Assembly (NCBI GenBank): GCA_016124675.1
Contig: WGNG01000018.1
Span: forward strand, 1 to 44,774
From: Alphaproteobacteria bacterium
GTDB lineage: Bacteria; Pseudomonadota; Alphaproteobacteria; Caulobacterales; Maricaulaceae
Length of the DNA: 44,774 nucleotides
Direction of reading: 5' to 3'
Below the pieces are notes generated by a model. It searched no databases, had not been told where the DNA came from, and saw only the letters and a list, made by a program, of their open reading frames with translations. A program made the position numbers and the translations under genes. Below are positions 1 through 8,685 of this stretch, piece by piece (positions within the stretch are counted from its first letter, which is position 1; each line of letters starts with the position of its first letter).

Positions 1-270
1 CCAATTTCCCCTTATTGGGGAAACTGGCTTCTGAACTCTTTGGCGTGTCTGGCGCCGCCGCGTCTGGACGAACCGCCGCGCACCCCTCACCTTACCTCTC
101 CCCTCAAGGAGGGGAGAGGAGGCTTGGACGTTGCGCTTTTTTTGGAAATGCAAGCGCCTCGCCCAACCGGATGAGCGCAGCGCCGGACGCCCCCTCTCCC
201 CCATTCATGGGGGAGAGGTAAGGTGAGGGGGGGCGGTCAGTCCGGGCTTTGGCGTTCAGTGGCGACCCGC
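1..270. other. Intergenic region with a REP-type element
   Basis: No convincing gene is seen before the M13 peptidase stop codon at 271. The first bases contain a short palindrome-like stretch (CCAATTTCCCC / GGGGAAACTGG). Most of the rest is the composite inverted repeat described at 83-230. The tail of any gene to the left lies outside the window. Confidence 0.6.
83..230. repeat. Composite inverted repeat (REP/BIME-like), copy 1
   Basis: The two ends (83-103 and 210-230) are perfect 21-bp inverted repeats of each other, beginning CCCCTCACCTTA and ending TAAGGTGAGGGG. Each end also carries its own hairpin: 95-105 pairs with 109-119 (11 bp, loop AAG), and 193-204 pairs with 207-218 (12 bp, loop TC). 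The same modules recur at 27025-27155 and 27495-27647. The left flank (about 51-82) also resembles 27089-27116, so the repeated unit is larger than the hairpins. Its position downstream of a gene and its symmetry fit a REP doublet. Transcription termination or nucleoid binding are possible roles, but neither is shown here. Confidence 0.8.
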
Positions 271-2307
271 TTACCAGATGCGCACGCGCTGTTCGGGCGG
301 GAGGTAGAGTGCGTGCTCTTGCGTGATGCCGAAGGCGTCGTACCAGGCGTCGAGATTGCGCACCACGCCATTGACCCGGTACATGCCCGGCGAGTGGGGG
401 CCGGTGGCGAGCTGGGCGCGCAGGGCGTCGTCGCGGAACAGGGTGCGCCAGACCTGGGCCCAGGCCAGGAAGAAGCGCTGGTCGCCGGTGAGGCCGTTGA
501 TCACCGGCGGTTCGCCGCCGGGATAATTGGCGGCGGCATAGTTGCGGTAGGCCTCATAGGCCATCTGCATGCCGCCCAGATCGCCGATATTCTCGCCCAG
601 CGACACCCGGCCGTTCACGCAGGCGTCCTCGAACGGGCAGAACGTGTTGTACTGCTCGACCAGGCGGTCGGAGCGCTCGACGAAATTGGCGTTGGTCTCT
701 TCGGTCCACCAGTCGCGGATGCGGCCTTCGGCGTCGAAGCGGCGGCCGTTATCGTCAAAGCCGTGGCCGATCTCGTGGCCGATCACCGCGCCGATGGCGC
801 CGTAATTCATCGCCGCATCGGCGTTCATGTCGAAGAAGGGCGCCTGGAGGATGCCCGCCGGGAAGGTGATCTGGTTCATCAGCGGGCTGTAGCTGGCGTT
901 GACGATCTGCGGCGCCCATCCCCACAGGCGCCGGTCCACCGGGTCGGGGAAGCGGCGCAGCTGTTCGGCCCAGGCAAAATCGCTCATGCGCATGCGGTTG
1001 CCGAAATAATCGTCCGCGCGCAGGTCCAGCCCGTCAAACTCGTCCCAGACTTCAGGAAAGCCGATGCGCGGCTCGAAGGTGGACAGCTTGGTGAGCGCCT
1101 CGGCGCGGGTCTCGTCGTCCATCCACTCAAGACGCTCGAGGCGGCCGCGGAAGCCGGTGATCAGGTCGGTGATGAGCTGATCCATCTGGCGGCTGGCTTC
1201 GGGCGGGTAGTGACGCTCGACATAGACCTGGCCCACCAGATGGCCCAGCGCGCCATTGACCAGCTGGACCCCGCGCAGCTCGCGGGTGCGCTGCTCCTCG
1301 ACGCCCGACAGGGTGCGCGAGAAGAAGTCGAAGCTCGCCTGGTCGAAGGCGGCCGGCAGCCAGCTGGCGCGACCGGAGAGGAAGTTGAAGGTCAGCCAGG
1401 CGCGCAGCGTCTCGATGTCGGCGCTCGCGAACACCTCACCGGCGCCGGTGATGGCGCTGGGCTGGGAGACGATGATCTGCGCGTCGGCGGGCAGGCCGCG
1501 TTCGGCGAGCGCCGCGTCGAGGCGCAGCGAGGGCGCCAGCGCGACGAACTCCGCCGTGGTCATGCGGTTATTGGTCTTGGTGACGTCGCGGGAATCTTCA
1601 CGCGTCCAGTGGACCTCGGCGAGCGCCGTCTCCAGCGCGAGGATCTGCTGCGCGTACGCCTCGCCATCGGGCAGGCCGGCCAGCTCGAAGATGCGCGCGA
1701 TATAGACGAGATACGCCTCGCGGTATTCGGGGAAGCGGCCGGTGTCGAGCAGGTAATAGTCGCGCGTGGGCAGGGTGAGGCCTGACTGGCCCGAGCGCAT
1801 GATGTAGCGTTCCGGGTCTTCCGGATCGGCGCCGATGCCCAGCGAATAGGGCGCGGCGTAGCTGCGCTGCGCCATCAGGGCGGCGGCCTCTTCATGGCTG
1901 GCGATGGCGGCGATGGCGTCGAGATAGGGCCGGGCCGGTTCAAGACCGGCGGCCTCGATGGCGTCAGCATCCATCCAGCTGGCGAACAGGTCAGCGATCA
2001 TCTGCTCGTTGGAGCCGGCGGGTCCGCCGCGCTCGGCCGATTCCAGGATGATGGCGCGCACCCTCTGCTCGGCTTCAAGCGACAACAGGTCGAACATGCC
2101 GTAGCGCGCGCGGTCGGACGGAATCTGCGTGGTCTGCGCCCAGACGCCGTTGGCGTAGGCGAAGAAGTCATCGCCCGGGTGCACCGAGCGGTCCATGCCC
2201 GCCTCGTCAAACCCGAAATCGCCAAAGCGCGGCGCGTCCTGCGCGAACGCGGCGGTTCCGGCGCACAGGGCGAGGCTCGCCGCACCGGCCATAAGCCATT
2301 TCATCAT
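271..2307 (-). CDS. M13 family zinc metallopeptidase (neprilysin/PepO-like)
   Basis: The protein has 678 residues, close to the usual 650-700 of M13 endopeptidases, which cleave short peptides outside the cytoplasm. Residues 1-23 form a signal peptide (MMKWLMAGAA...AFAQ). The zinc site is visible as HEIGH at 511-515 (two zinc ligands and the catalytic Glu) and ENIGDLGG starting at E572, the third ligand. A substrate-binding NASYSPLMN stretch precedes it, and the C-terminus VRIW matches the family's usual C-x-x-W-like end. The start at 2307 was chosen because GGGAG lies 7 nt upstream and the signal peptide begins there; a longer in-frame start at 2415 would bury the signal peptide. It follows the efflux pump gene by 115 bp on the same strand and may be co-transcribed. 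The substrate is unknown. Confidence 0.93.
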   Translation of the reverse strand: MMKWLMAGAASLALCAGTAAFAQDAPRFGDFGFDEAGMDRSVHPGDDFFAYANGVWAQTTQIPSDRARYGMFDLLSLEAEQRVRAIILESAERGGPAGSNEQMIADLFASWMDADAIEAAGLEPARPYLDAIAAIASHEEAAALMAQRSYAAPYSLGIGADPEDPERYIMRSGQSGLTLPTRDYYLLDTGRFPEYREAYLVYIARIFELAGLPDGEAYAQQILALETALAEVHWTREDSRDVTKTNNRMTTAEFVALAPSLRLDAALAERGLPADAQIIVSQPSAITGAGEVFASADIETLRAWLTFNFLSGRASWLPAAFDQASFDFFSRTLSGVEEQRTRELRGVQLVNGALGHLVGQVYVERHYPPEASRQMDQLITDLITGFRGRLERLEWMDDETRAEALTKLSTFEPRIGFPEVWDEFDGLDLRADDYFGNRMRMSDFAWAEQLRRFPDPVDRRLWGWAPQIVNASYSPLMNQITFPAGILQAPFFDMNADAAMNYGAIGAVIGHEIGHGFDDNGRRFDAEGRIRDWWTEETNANFVERSDRLVEQYNTFCPFEDACVNGRVSLGENIGDLGGMQMAYEAYRNYAAANYPGGEPPVINGLTGDQRFFLAWAQVWRTLFRDDALRAQLATGPHSPGMYRVNGVVRNLDAWYDAFGITQEHALYLPPEQRVRIW

Positions 2308-2422
2308 GTGTGGTCTCCCGAAGGCTGGTTGTCGCGCTTCAAATGAGCGCCGTTTTTTCAGCAGTTTATACCCTACCGCGCGGGCGCATGTTGTGGAACG
2401 CCCTGTTGCGGTCACGGCTGCG

Positions 2423-5400
2423 TTACTCGGCCGGGCCGGGCGCCGCCAGGGGCTCGTGTGCGGGACGGCGGCGCTCGCGCGATTGCTCGGGCGTATCGGC
2501 CACGTCCACGCCCTCGGCGCCGCTGATCCGGCCCTCCCAGCCCGAGCCGATGCCCGGGACGCGCTCGCCCCGCCACAGGCTGAGCACGCCGCGCTTGATG
2601 TCCACGCCGACCGCGTAGAGGGCGGGCACGAAGAACAGGGTCAGGAACAGGGCGAACAACACGCCGAACCCGATCGCCACCACCATGGGCTTGAGGAACT
2701 GGGCCTGGGTGGATCGCTCGGCCATCATCGGCAGGATGCCGAGGAAGGTGGTGACGGTGGTCAAAAGGATCGGCCGGAAGCGCTGCACGCCCGCGTCCAT
2801 CAGCGCCTGGAAGGCGCCCACCCCGCGTTCACGCAACCGGTTCACGAAGTCGACCAGCACGAGGTTGTCGTTGATCACCACACCTGCTGCCGCGCCCACC
2901 CCGAAGAAGGAGAACAGGGCGAGCGGCATGCCGAACAAAAGATGCCCGAACACGGCGCCGGCGAAGGCGAAGGGTATGGCGGTCATGATCAGCAAGGGCT
3001 GCGCGTAGGAGCGGAAGGCGACCGCGAGGAGAACATACATGGAGCCCAGCACCACGATCTGCAGAAGGGTCAGCTCCTGCATGAACTGGGCCTGGCCCTC
3101 GGCGTCGCCGATCGCGCCCTCGGACACGCCCGGATAGCGCTCGCGCCAGGCCGGGAAGAAGTTCTCGTTGAGATCACGGCGGATTTCGCCGGCGGCGTCC
3201 TGATCGCTGAGCTCGGCGCTCACCGTCACCGTGCGCTGGCGTTCGCGCCGGTTGATCCGGTTGATGCCGGGGGCGAACTCCACATCGGCCACGGCCGCCA
3301 GCGGGATCTCGCGGCCATCGGGGGTGCGGATGCGCAGGTCGCGCACCGCATCGAGGCTGTCGCGCAGTTCGCGCGGGTAGCGCACCATCACGCGCACATC
3401 CTCGCCGCCGCGCGGCAGGCGCTGCACCTCGATCCCGTAGAAGGCCTGGCGCACCTGCGCGGTGACGTCGTTGAGGGTCAGGCCCAGGGCGCGCGCATCG
3501 GGCCGCAGGCTGAAGCGCATCTCCTCGGCGGAGGTCTGCAGATTGTCCACGATGTCATAGGTCGTGGCGTAGGTGCGCAGCTGCGCCTTCAGATCGGCGG
3601 CGGCCAGGCGCAAGGTGTCGAGATCGGGGTGATTGATCGCGAACTGGATGCCCGAGACGTTCTCCGAGATGGTGAAGTCGAAATTGATGCTCTCGGCGTC
3701 CGGCACCGGACCCATGGCGTCGCGCAGGATCTGGGAAATCTGCGCCATGGGAATGGGTTCGGGGCGGTCTTCCGGGCTGGTCACCTTGATCCAGGCGCGC
3801 ACGCTGGAGCCGTTGGCGACCACCGCGCTGCCCACCAGCATCTCGAAGCCTTCATAGCGCCCGGCATAGTGGTCATTGAGGGCGAAGGTGGCGTCCTCCA
3901 GCTGGGTGCGCACCTCCTCCACCCGCGCCCAGGGGGCGCCCTCGGGCAGCTCGATATTCACCGAGATCATCTCGTCCTCGACTTCCGGCATGAAGCGGAA
4001 GGGCACGTAGCCGGACGCCATCAGCACGATGGCGAGGGTGAACATCATCACAAAGGCGATGACGGTGAAGTAGCGCGCCTTGAGGGCGAGCGCGAGCACC
4101 GGCGCATAGACATTGCGCGCGAAGGTGACGAGCCCGTTGGCGATGCCTTCCTGGAAGCGCAGGAACGGGCCGAAGAAGCCGGTCATGCGCTGGGGTCCCA
4201 TGTGGGCCAGGTGGGCAGGCAGGATCACCAGGGACTCGATCAACGAGAAGGTCAGCGCCGCGATCACCACGATGGAGATCTGGCGGGTGAACTGCACCTC
4301 CGGGCCGGTCAGCAGCATCCAGGGCGCGAAGGCCATCATGGTGGTGATGACGGCGAAGATCACCGGCTTGGCGACCATCTGCACGCCCACCACGGCGGCG
4401 GTGAGGCCGCGTTCGCCGCGCTCGACGCGGTTGTGAATGTTCTCGCCCACTATGATGGCGTCGTCCACCACCACCCCGATGACGATCAGGAAGGCGAACA
4501 GCGACAGCATGTTCAGCGTCACGCCCAGCATGGGCAGCAGCATCAGGCCGCCGCCGAACGCGGTGGCGATGCCCACGGTGACCCAGAAAGCCACGATGGG
4601 GCGCAGGAAGAGCACCAGCACGATCAGCACCAGCAGGAGGCCGATCATGGCGGAGCTGGAGATGGAGTCCATGCGCGACTGGTACTGGTCGGACATGTCG
4701 ATCCACTCGGTGATCGTCACGCTGGAGGGAATTTCGCTGCGCTTGCGTTCGAGATAGTCCTGCATCTGCCGCGACAGGCGCACCACATCGACATCGCCGC
4801 GCGTGCGCACATCGACCAGCACCATGGTCTGGCCGTTGAACGTGCCGGAAAAGTCGACATCCATCAGGCCGTCAACGACGCGCGCCACGTCGCGCACGCG
4901 GATGGTCGAGCCATCGGCCGACTGGCGGATGATGATGTCGCCGAACTGGTCGGCGGAATCAGCCAGTTGGCGCGAGGTGAGCTGGACGCGGCCCTGGGCG
5001 GTGCGCACGGCGCCGGCCGACGCGTTGAGTGACGTCGCGCGGATGGCCTGGGCGACTTCGGTGAAGGTCAGGCCATAGCGGCGCAGCGCTTCTTCGGAGA
5101 CTTCGATGGCGACTTCTTCAGACAGTGACGCCTGCACGTTGACGATCGAGGCCTCGCCGACCTGAGCGCCGATCTCGTCGCGGATTTCACGCCCGAGGCG
5201 CTGCAGCTCGCGCCGGTCCACATCGCCATGGATGGCGACCATGTAGGTCTGCTGCTGGTTCTCCCAGCGGCTCACCACCGGGCGGAAGGCGTCGGCGGGC
5301 AGGTTATTGATGGAGTCCACGCGCAGCTTGATTTCGTTGACAAATTCATCGCCGTCAATGTTGCGCTGACCCTCGATATTGACGAAGGCGCGCCCTTCCT

Positions 5401-5683
5401 GGGCGCTGGAGGTGATGCGCTCCACGCCGGGCAGATTGGCCACCGCCTCCTCGATGCGCAGGACGATCTGCTCCTCCACCTCCTGCGGCGCGGCGCCGGG
5501 CCAGGCCACCGACACCGTGGCGCCGTTGAACGAGCCGGAGGGGAAGACCTCGCGCTGCAGCTGGAGAAAGCCGATGACGCCGCCGACAAGGGCGATGATC
5601 ATCAACAGATTGGCGGCGACGGAATTGCGCGCCCACCAGGCCAGAATGCCGCGGTGTTCACGCTCGTCGGGACGTTGAACCAT
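2423..5683 (-). CDS. RND efflux permease, HAE-1/AcrB-like
   Basis: This 1086-residue inner-membrane protein matches the size and layout of RND drug/proton antiporters, which export hydrophobic compounds through the periplasm. It has one N-terminal membrane helix (about 24-41), a large periplasmic loop, six helices from about 345, a second large loop and six more helices. The proton-relay pair D407-D408 lies in VVVDDAIIVGEN at the same positions as in E. coli AcrB. GGAGG lies 8 nt before the ATG at 5683. The adaptor gene ends 23 bp upstream and the outer-membrane gene precedes that, so all three parts of the pump are present. The C-terminus has about 40 extra charged, proline-rich residues after the last helix. 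The substrate cannot be told from sequence; the subgroup could also export lipids or metals. Confidence 0.93.
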   Translation of the reverse strand: MVQRPDEREHRGILAWWARNSVAANLLMIIALVGGVIGFLQLQREVFPSGSFNGATVSVAWPGAAPQEVEEQIVLRIEEAVANLPGVERITSSAQEGRAFVNIEGQRNIDGDEFVNEIKLRVDSINNLPADAFRPVVSRWENQQQTYMVAIHGDVDRRELQRLGREIRDEIGAQVGEASIVNVQASLSEEVAIEVSEEALRRYGLTFTEVAQAIRATSLNASAGAVRTAQGRVQLTSRQLADSADQFGDIIIRQSADGSTIRVRDVARVVDGLMDVDFSGTFNGQTMVLVDVRTRGDVDVVRLSRQMQDYLERKRSEIPSSVTITEWIDMSDQYQSRMDSISSSAMIGLLLVLIVLVLFLRPIVAFWVTVGIATAFGGGLMLLPMLGVTLNMLSLFAFLIVIGVVVDDAIIVGENIHNRVERGERGLTAAVVGVQMVAKPVIFAVITTMMAFAPWMLLTGPEVQFTRQISIVVIAALTFSLIESLVILPAHLAHMGPQRMTGFFGPFLRFQEGIANGLVTFARNVYAPVLALALKARYFTVIAFVMMFTLAIVLMASGYVPFRFMPEVEDEMISVNIELPEGAPWARVEEVRTQLEDATFALNDHYAGRYEGFEMLVGSAVVANGSSVRAWIKVTSPEDRPEPIPMAQISQILRDAMGPVPDAESINFDFTISENVSGIQFAINHPDLDTLRLAAADLKAQLRTYATTYDIVDNLQTSAEEMRFSLRPDARALGLTLNDVTAQVRQAFYGIEVQRLPRGGEDVRVMVRYPRELRDSLDAVRDLRIRTPDGREIPLAAVADVEFAPGINRINRRERQRTVTVSAELSDQDAAGEIRRDLNENFFPAWRERYPGVSEGAIGDAEGQAQFMQELTLLQIVVLGSMYVLLAVAFRSYAQPLLIMTAIPFAFAGAVFGHLLFGMPLALFSFFGVGAAAGVVINDNLVLVDFVNRLRERGVGAFQALMDAGVQRFRPILLTTVTTFLGILPMMAERSTQAQFLKPMVVAIGFGVLFALFLTLFFVPALYAVGVDIKRGVLSLWRGERVPGIGSGWEGRISGAEGVDVADTPEQSRERRRPAHEPLAAPGPAE

Positions 5684-5706
5684 GATCGTGTCCTCCAGCT
5701 TTCCGT

Positions 5707-6957
5707 TCAGCCATTCACTGCGGCGAGACCCGGCGAGGCCGCCTCGTCAGCGTCGCGTGCATCCTGGTCCAGCGGCTCACCGTCCGGTCCGATCGCCGTC
5801 ACCGCCATGCCCGGCGCCGGCGCGCGCACGGTGGAGGTGATCACCCGGTCGCCGGCCGCAATGCCGCTGGCGACCACGACCCGGTCGGCGGTGGAATCGA
5901 TGATGGTCACCTCGCGGATGGACAGCGTGCCGTCGCGCTCGGCCACGAACATCTCGTCAATGCCGCGCAGGGCGCTGCGGGGCAGGACGATGGCGCTGGG
6001 AATCTCGCGGCCCTCGATATGCGCTTCCACAAACAGGCCCATGGCCAGCGGCGCGCCGGCGGCCTGCGCCGCCTCGCCATAGGGGTCGCGCACCTGGACA
6101 AAGACGCTCAGCGTGCGCGTCTGGGGATCGATGGCGGCGTCGGTGCGCACCACTTCGCCGATCCATTCGCGCGCCACGCCGGCGCTCACCGCGCTCAGCA
6201 CCACGCGCGGTCCGGGAGCGTCTGCGGTCGCCCAGAACGCGGTGGGCATGTTGAGGAGGGCGATCTCGCGGTCGCTCAGCGGCAGGCGGATCTCGGCGAC
6301 GTCCGTGGAGAACACCCGGCCCAGGCGCGCGCCCGGTCCGACGAACTGGCCCTGATCGACCATCTTGTCGCGCACGCGGCCTGCGAAGGGCGCAGAGATG
6401 CGGGTGCGCGACAGGTTCAGGCGCGCCTCGGCGAGGCTGGCTTCAGCGGCGGCGAGCTGGGCGCGGGCGTCGGCCAGTTGCGGTTCGCGCAGCGCCAGCG
6501 GCGTGGCCTCGCCGCGCCCGACCGCTTCCCATTCCGCGCGGGCAAGTTCGGACTCGGCCTGTTCACGGATCAGGGCCTGACGGCGCTGGCTGACCTGGGC
6601 CTCGGCGCGGGTGACGGCCAGGCGGTAATCGGCGTCTTCAAGCTGGACCAGCACCTCGCCGGCCTCGAAGAAGCCGCCCTGGACGAAGTTGGGGTTCACG
6701 AAGGCGACCCGGCCGGCCACCTGCGCGGTGAGATCGATCTCGGTAAGGGCGGTGACCTGGCCCTGGGTGCGCACGCTGAGGCGGACCGGCTGCGCCTGCG
6801 CCTGCGTGACGAAGACCGCGGCGGCGCGGACTTCCGGGTCAGCGCGCTCGGCTTCGGGCGCGTTGGCGACAAGGGCGCCAAACACCAGAACGGAGCCTGC
6901 GACCAGCAGCAGGATCGGAACTCCGAAGAGCAGGGAACGTCCAAGAACCTTATTCAT
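5707..6957 (-). CDS. RND efflux adaptor (membrane fusion protein)
   Basis: This 416-residue periplasmic adaptor joins the RND pump to the outer-membrane channel. One N-terminal membrane helix (about 8-30) anchors it. Then come a beta-barrel/lipoyl half (TQGQVTALTEIDLTAQVAGR), a long alpha hairpin rich in Ala, Glu and Arg (about 100-165), and the second lipoyl half (RISAPFAGRVRDKMVDQGQ). The order is the usual HlyD/AcrA one. The start at 6957 is preceded by GAGG with a 6-nt gap and opens directly into the membrane anchor; the in-frame extension to 7077 would overlap the upstream gene and is unlikely. The stop lies 23 bp before the pump gene, in the same operon. Confidence 0.92.
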   Translation of the reverse strand: MNKVLGRSLLFGVPILLLVAGSVLVFGALVANAPEAERADPEVRAAAVFVTQAQAQPVRLSVRTQGQVTALTEIDLTAQVAGRVAFVNPNFVQGGFFEAGEVLVQLEDADYRLAVTRAEAQVSQRRQALIREQAESELARAEWEAVGRGEATPLALREPQLADARAQLAAAEASLAEARLNLSRTRISAPFAGRVRDKMVDQGQFVGPGARLGRVFSTDVAEIRLPLSDREIALLNMPTAFWATADAPGPRVVLSAVSAGVAREWIGEVVRTDAAIDPQTRTLSVFVQVRDPYGEAAQAAGAPLAMGLFVEAHIEGREIPSAIVLPRSALRGIDEMFVAERDGTLSIREVTIIDSTADRVVVASGIAAGDRVITSTVRAPAPGMAVTAIGPDGEPLDQDARDADEAASPGLAAVNG

Positions 6958-7030
6958 GACCAACCTCGTTTTGCGTGCGGACGCCTTGCGTCCGGCAGGC
7001 CTCTTGCGGGCCGAAAAATGCGTATGCCGT

Positions 7031-8404
7031 CTAGCCCGCGCCGCGGGCGCCGGCCTCAAAGCCGCCGGCGATGGCAAGATGAAGCGCGATGCGATTGTCG
7101 ACCCGCTCGCGCCGGGCGGTGATCAGCTGGGACTGGGCCTGGATGACCCGGGTCTGGGCGTCGATCAGTTCAAAAATGGTGGCGATGCCGGACGCGTATT
7201 GCTGGTCCACGAGATCCAGCGCGGCCTCGGCCTCGGCGCTGGCGGCGGCGAGCGCGTCCACGCGCCGCGCCAGCAGGGCGTCGGCGGACAGGGCGTTCTC
7301 CACTTCGCGCAAGGCGGTGAGCACGGTCTCGACCAGACGGGCTGACGCCTGGTCGGCCAGGGCCGCCTGGCGGTCGCGCTCGGCACGCAGCTGGCCGCCG
7401 CGGAACAGGGGCGCGAGGATGGAGGCGGACACCGAGCTTGCCAGATCCTGCGCATCGAAAATGCCGTCTGCATCGGTGGCCGCGTCGCGCAATTCGGCGC
7501 GCAGGGAGAGGCCGGGATAAAGCGCCTTGCGCGCCGCGTCCGCGGAGAAGCCGGCCGCCTGCATGCGCGCCTCGGCGGCGATGATGTCAGGGCGGCGCTG
7601 CAACAGGCTTTGCGGGGAGCCCGGATCGGTGACCGGTCCCAGATCGGGCAGGGCGCCATCGAGCGCGATGGCGTTGGCCGGATAGCGCCCGAGCAGCGAT
7701 TCCAGGGCGCGGGCGGCGTTGTCGCGGGCGCGTTCCCTTGAAGCCAGCACGGCTTCGCTGGAGGACAGCGCAGAACGGGCGGTGCGCAAATCGGACGAGC
7801 GCACCACGCCGCGCTGGAAGCGCCGCTCGACACTTTCCAGCTGACGGGTGCGTGTCTCCACGTCGCGCTGCGCCAGCAGGAGCTGTTCGCGCGCATCGAT
7901 CAGGCCGTACCAGGCCTGTGCCACATTGGCGGCGATGGTCAGCTGCGCGCCGCGCCAGTCGGCGCGGGCGGCCTCGGCGCTGAGCGCGCTGGCGCGGGCC
8001 TGATCGCCGAGCCGGCCCCAGACGTCCGCTGTCCAGGTCGCCTCAACGGACAGGGAATAGCTTGCGCCGGACTGGGTGGGGCTGTCGGTTTGCGTCACGC
8101 CCAGCCGGCTGTCGGCGGAGGGCAGGCGCGCACCGCTGGCGCCGCGCGCCGAGGCGCGGGCGGCGTCCAGCCCGGCGCGGGCGGCGCGCAGGGACGGATT
8201 GGCGTCCATCGCCTCGCCCACCAGCGCGGTCAGCGCCGGGTCATCAAGCGCGATGATCCAGTCCTGGGGCGCGGCGGCCGCATCCTGCGGCAGGGCGGCG
8301 AAGCTGGGCGGCGCGCCCTGCGGGAGTTGGGCGGCGCCCATCGGTCCCCCAGCACAAGCGGAGACCATCAGGGCGGCGAGAAGGGGTGTGGCGCGAATGA
8401 TCAA
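7031..8404 (-). CDS. Outer-membrane efflux lipoprotein (TolC/OprM family, NodT type)
   Basis: This 457-residue outer-membrane channel is the first gene of the efflux operon. The N-terminus is a lipoprotein signal with lipobox VSAC and Cys17 as the lipidated residue, as in OprM/NodT proteins. Two OEP repeats follow, each rich in Ala/Arg/Leu coiled coil, with the typical segment ARADWRGAQLTIAANVAQAW. The only start that keeps the signal is a TTG at 8404: an in-frame stop lies just upstream (8408-8410) and the first ATG would begin at M13, inside the signal. No strong ribosome-binding site precedes it. The adaptor gene starts 73 bp further on. Confidence 0.88.
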   Translation of the reverse strand: MIIRATPLLAALMVSACAGGPMGAAQLPQGAPPSFAALPQDAAAAPQDWIIALDDPALTALVGEAMDANPSLRAARAGLDAARASARGASGARLPSADSRLGVTQTDSPTQSGASYSLSVEATWTADVWGRLGDQARASALSAEAARADWRGAQLTIAANVAQAWYGLIDAREQLLLAQRDVETRTRQLESVERRFQRGVVRSSDLRTARSALSSSEAVLASRERARDNAARALESLLGRYPANAIALDGALPDLGPVTDPGSPQSLLQRRPDIIAAEARMQAAGFSADAARKALYPGLSLRAELRDAATDADGIFDAQDLASSVSASILAPLFRGGQLRAERDRQAALADQASARLVETVLTALREVENALSADALLARRVDALAAASAEAEAALDLVDQQYASGIATIFELIDAQTRVIQAQSQLITARRERVDNRIALHLAIAGGFEAGARGAG

Positions 8405-8448
8405 GGCTCAAAACTTTCTGGCGAACCGTACGGGTAATTTGTATGGCC

Positions 8449-8476
8449 TTCCTACCGCAGCCTTCTTGAATGTCAA
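8449..8476 (-). promoter_or_regulatory. Possible promoter of the efflux operon
   Basis: On the minus strand a perfect TTGACA (8476-8471) is followed, after 16 bp, by the weak hexamer TAGGAA (8454-8449). It sits in an AT-rich stretch (about 8405-8530) that stands out from its surroundings. The -10 match is poor, so this is tentative. The palindrome CCGTACGG at 8426-8433 between it and the start codon could be an operator. Confidence 0.3.
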
Positions 8477-8685
8477 TCAAAGATTATCGAAAAACGACAA
8501 AAATTGCTCGAATTACGAAAAATTCATGCCGGGGTCAGGCGCCCGTCATGAAGCGCGCGTCCTGCCCCGGACCCGTGCAGGCCGCGCCCGGGACGGGCGT
8601 CATCGCCGCCGGGGCGCCCGGCGCGCGGACTGGCTGGCGCGGCGGTGTGTTTCACACACGTCATATACGTATGATACCAGTTGGC

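Noticed and set aside
2195-5032. A long open frame (945 codons) on the plus strand opposite the RND pump gene
   Set aside because: It is low-complexity, His/Gly/Ala-rich antisense translation of a high-G+C gene. The minus-strand frame has full RND features and a good ribosome-binding site.
8646-8680. A possible Pho box upstream of phoR (TTTCAC ... GTCATA)
   Set aside because: The half-site-like pieces are 9 bp apart instead of 11 and match poorly. The region was kept only as a palindrome of unknown meaning.
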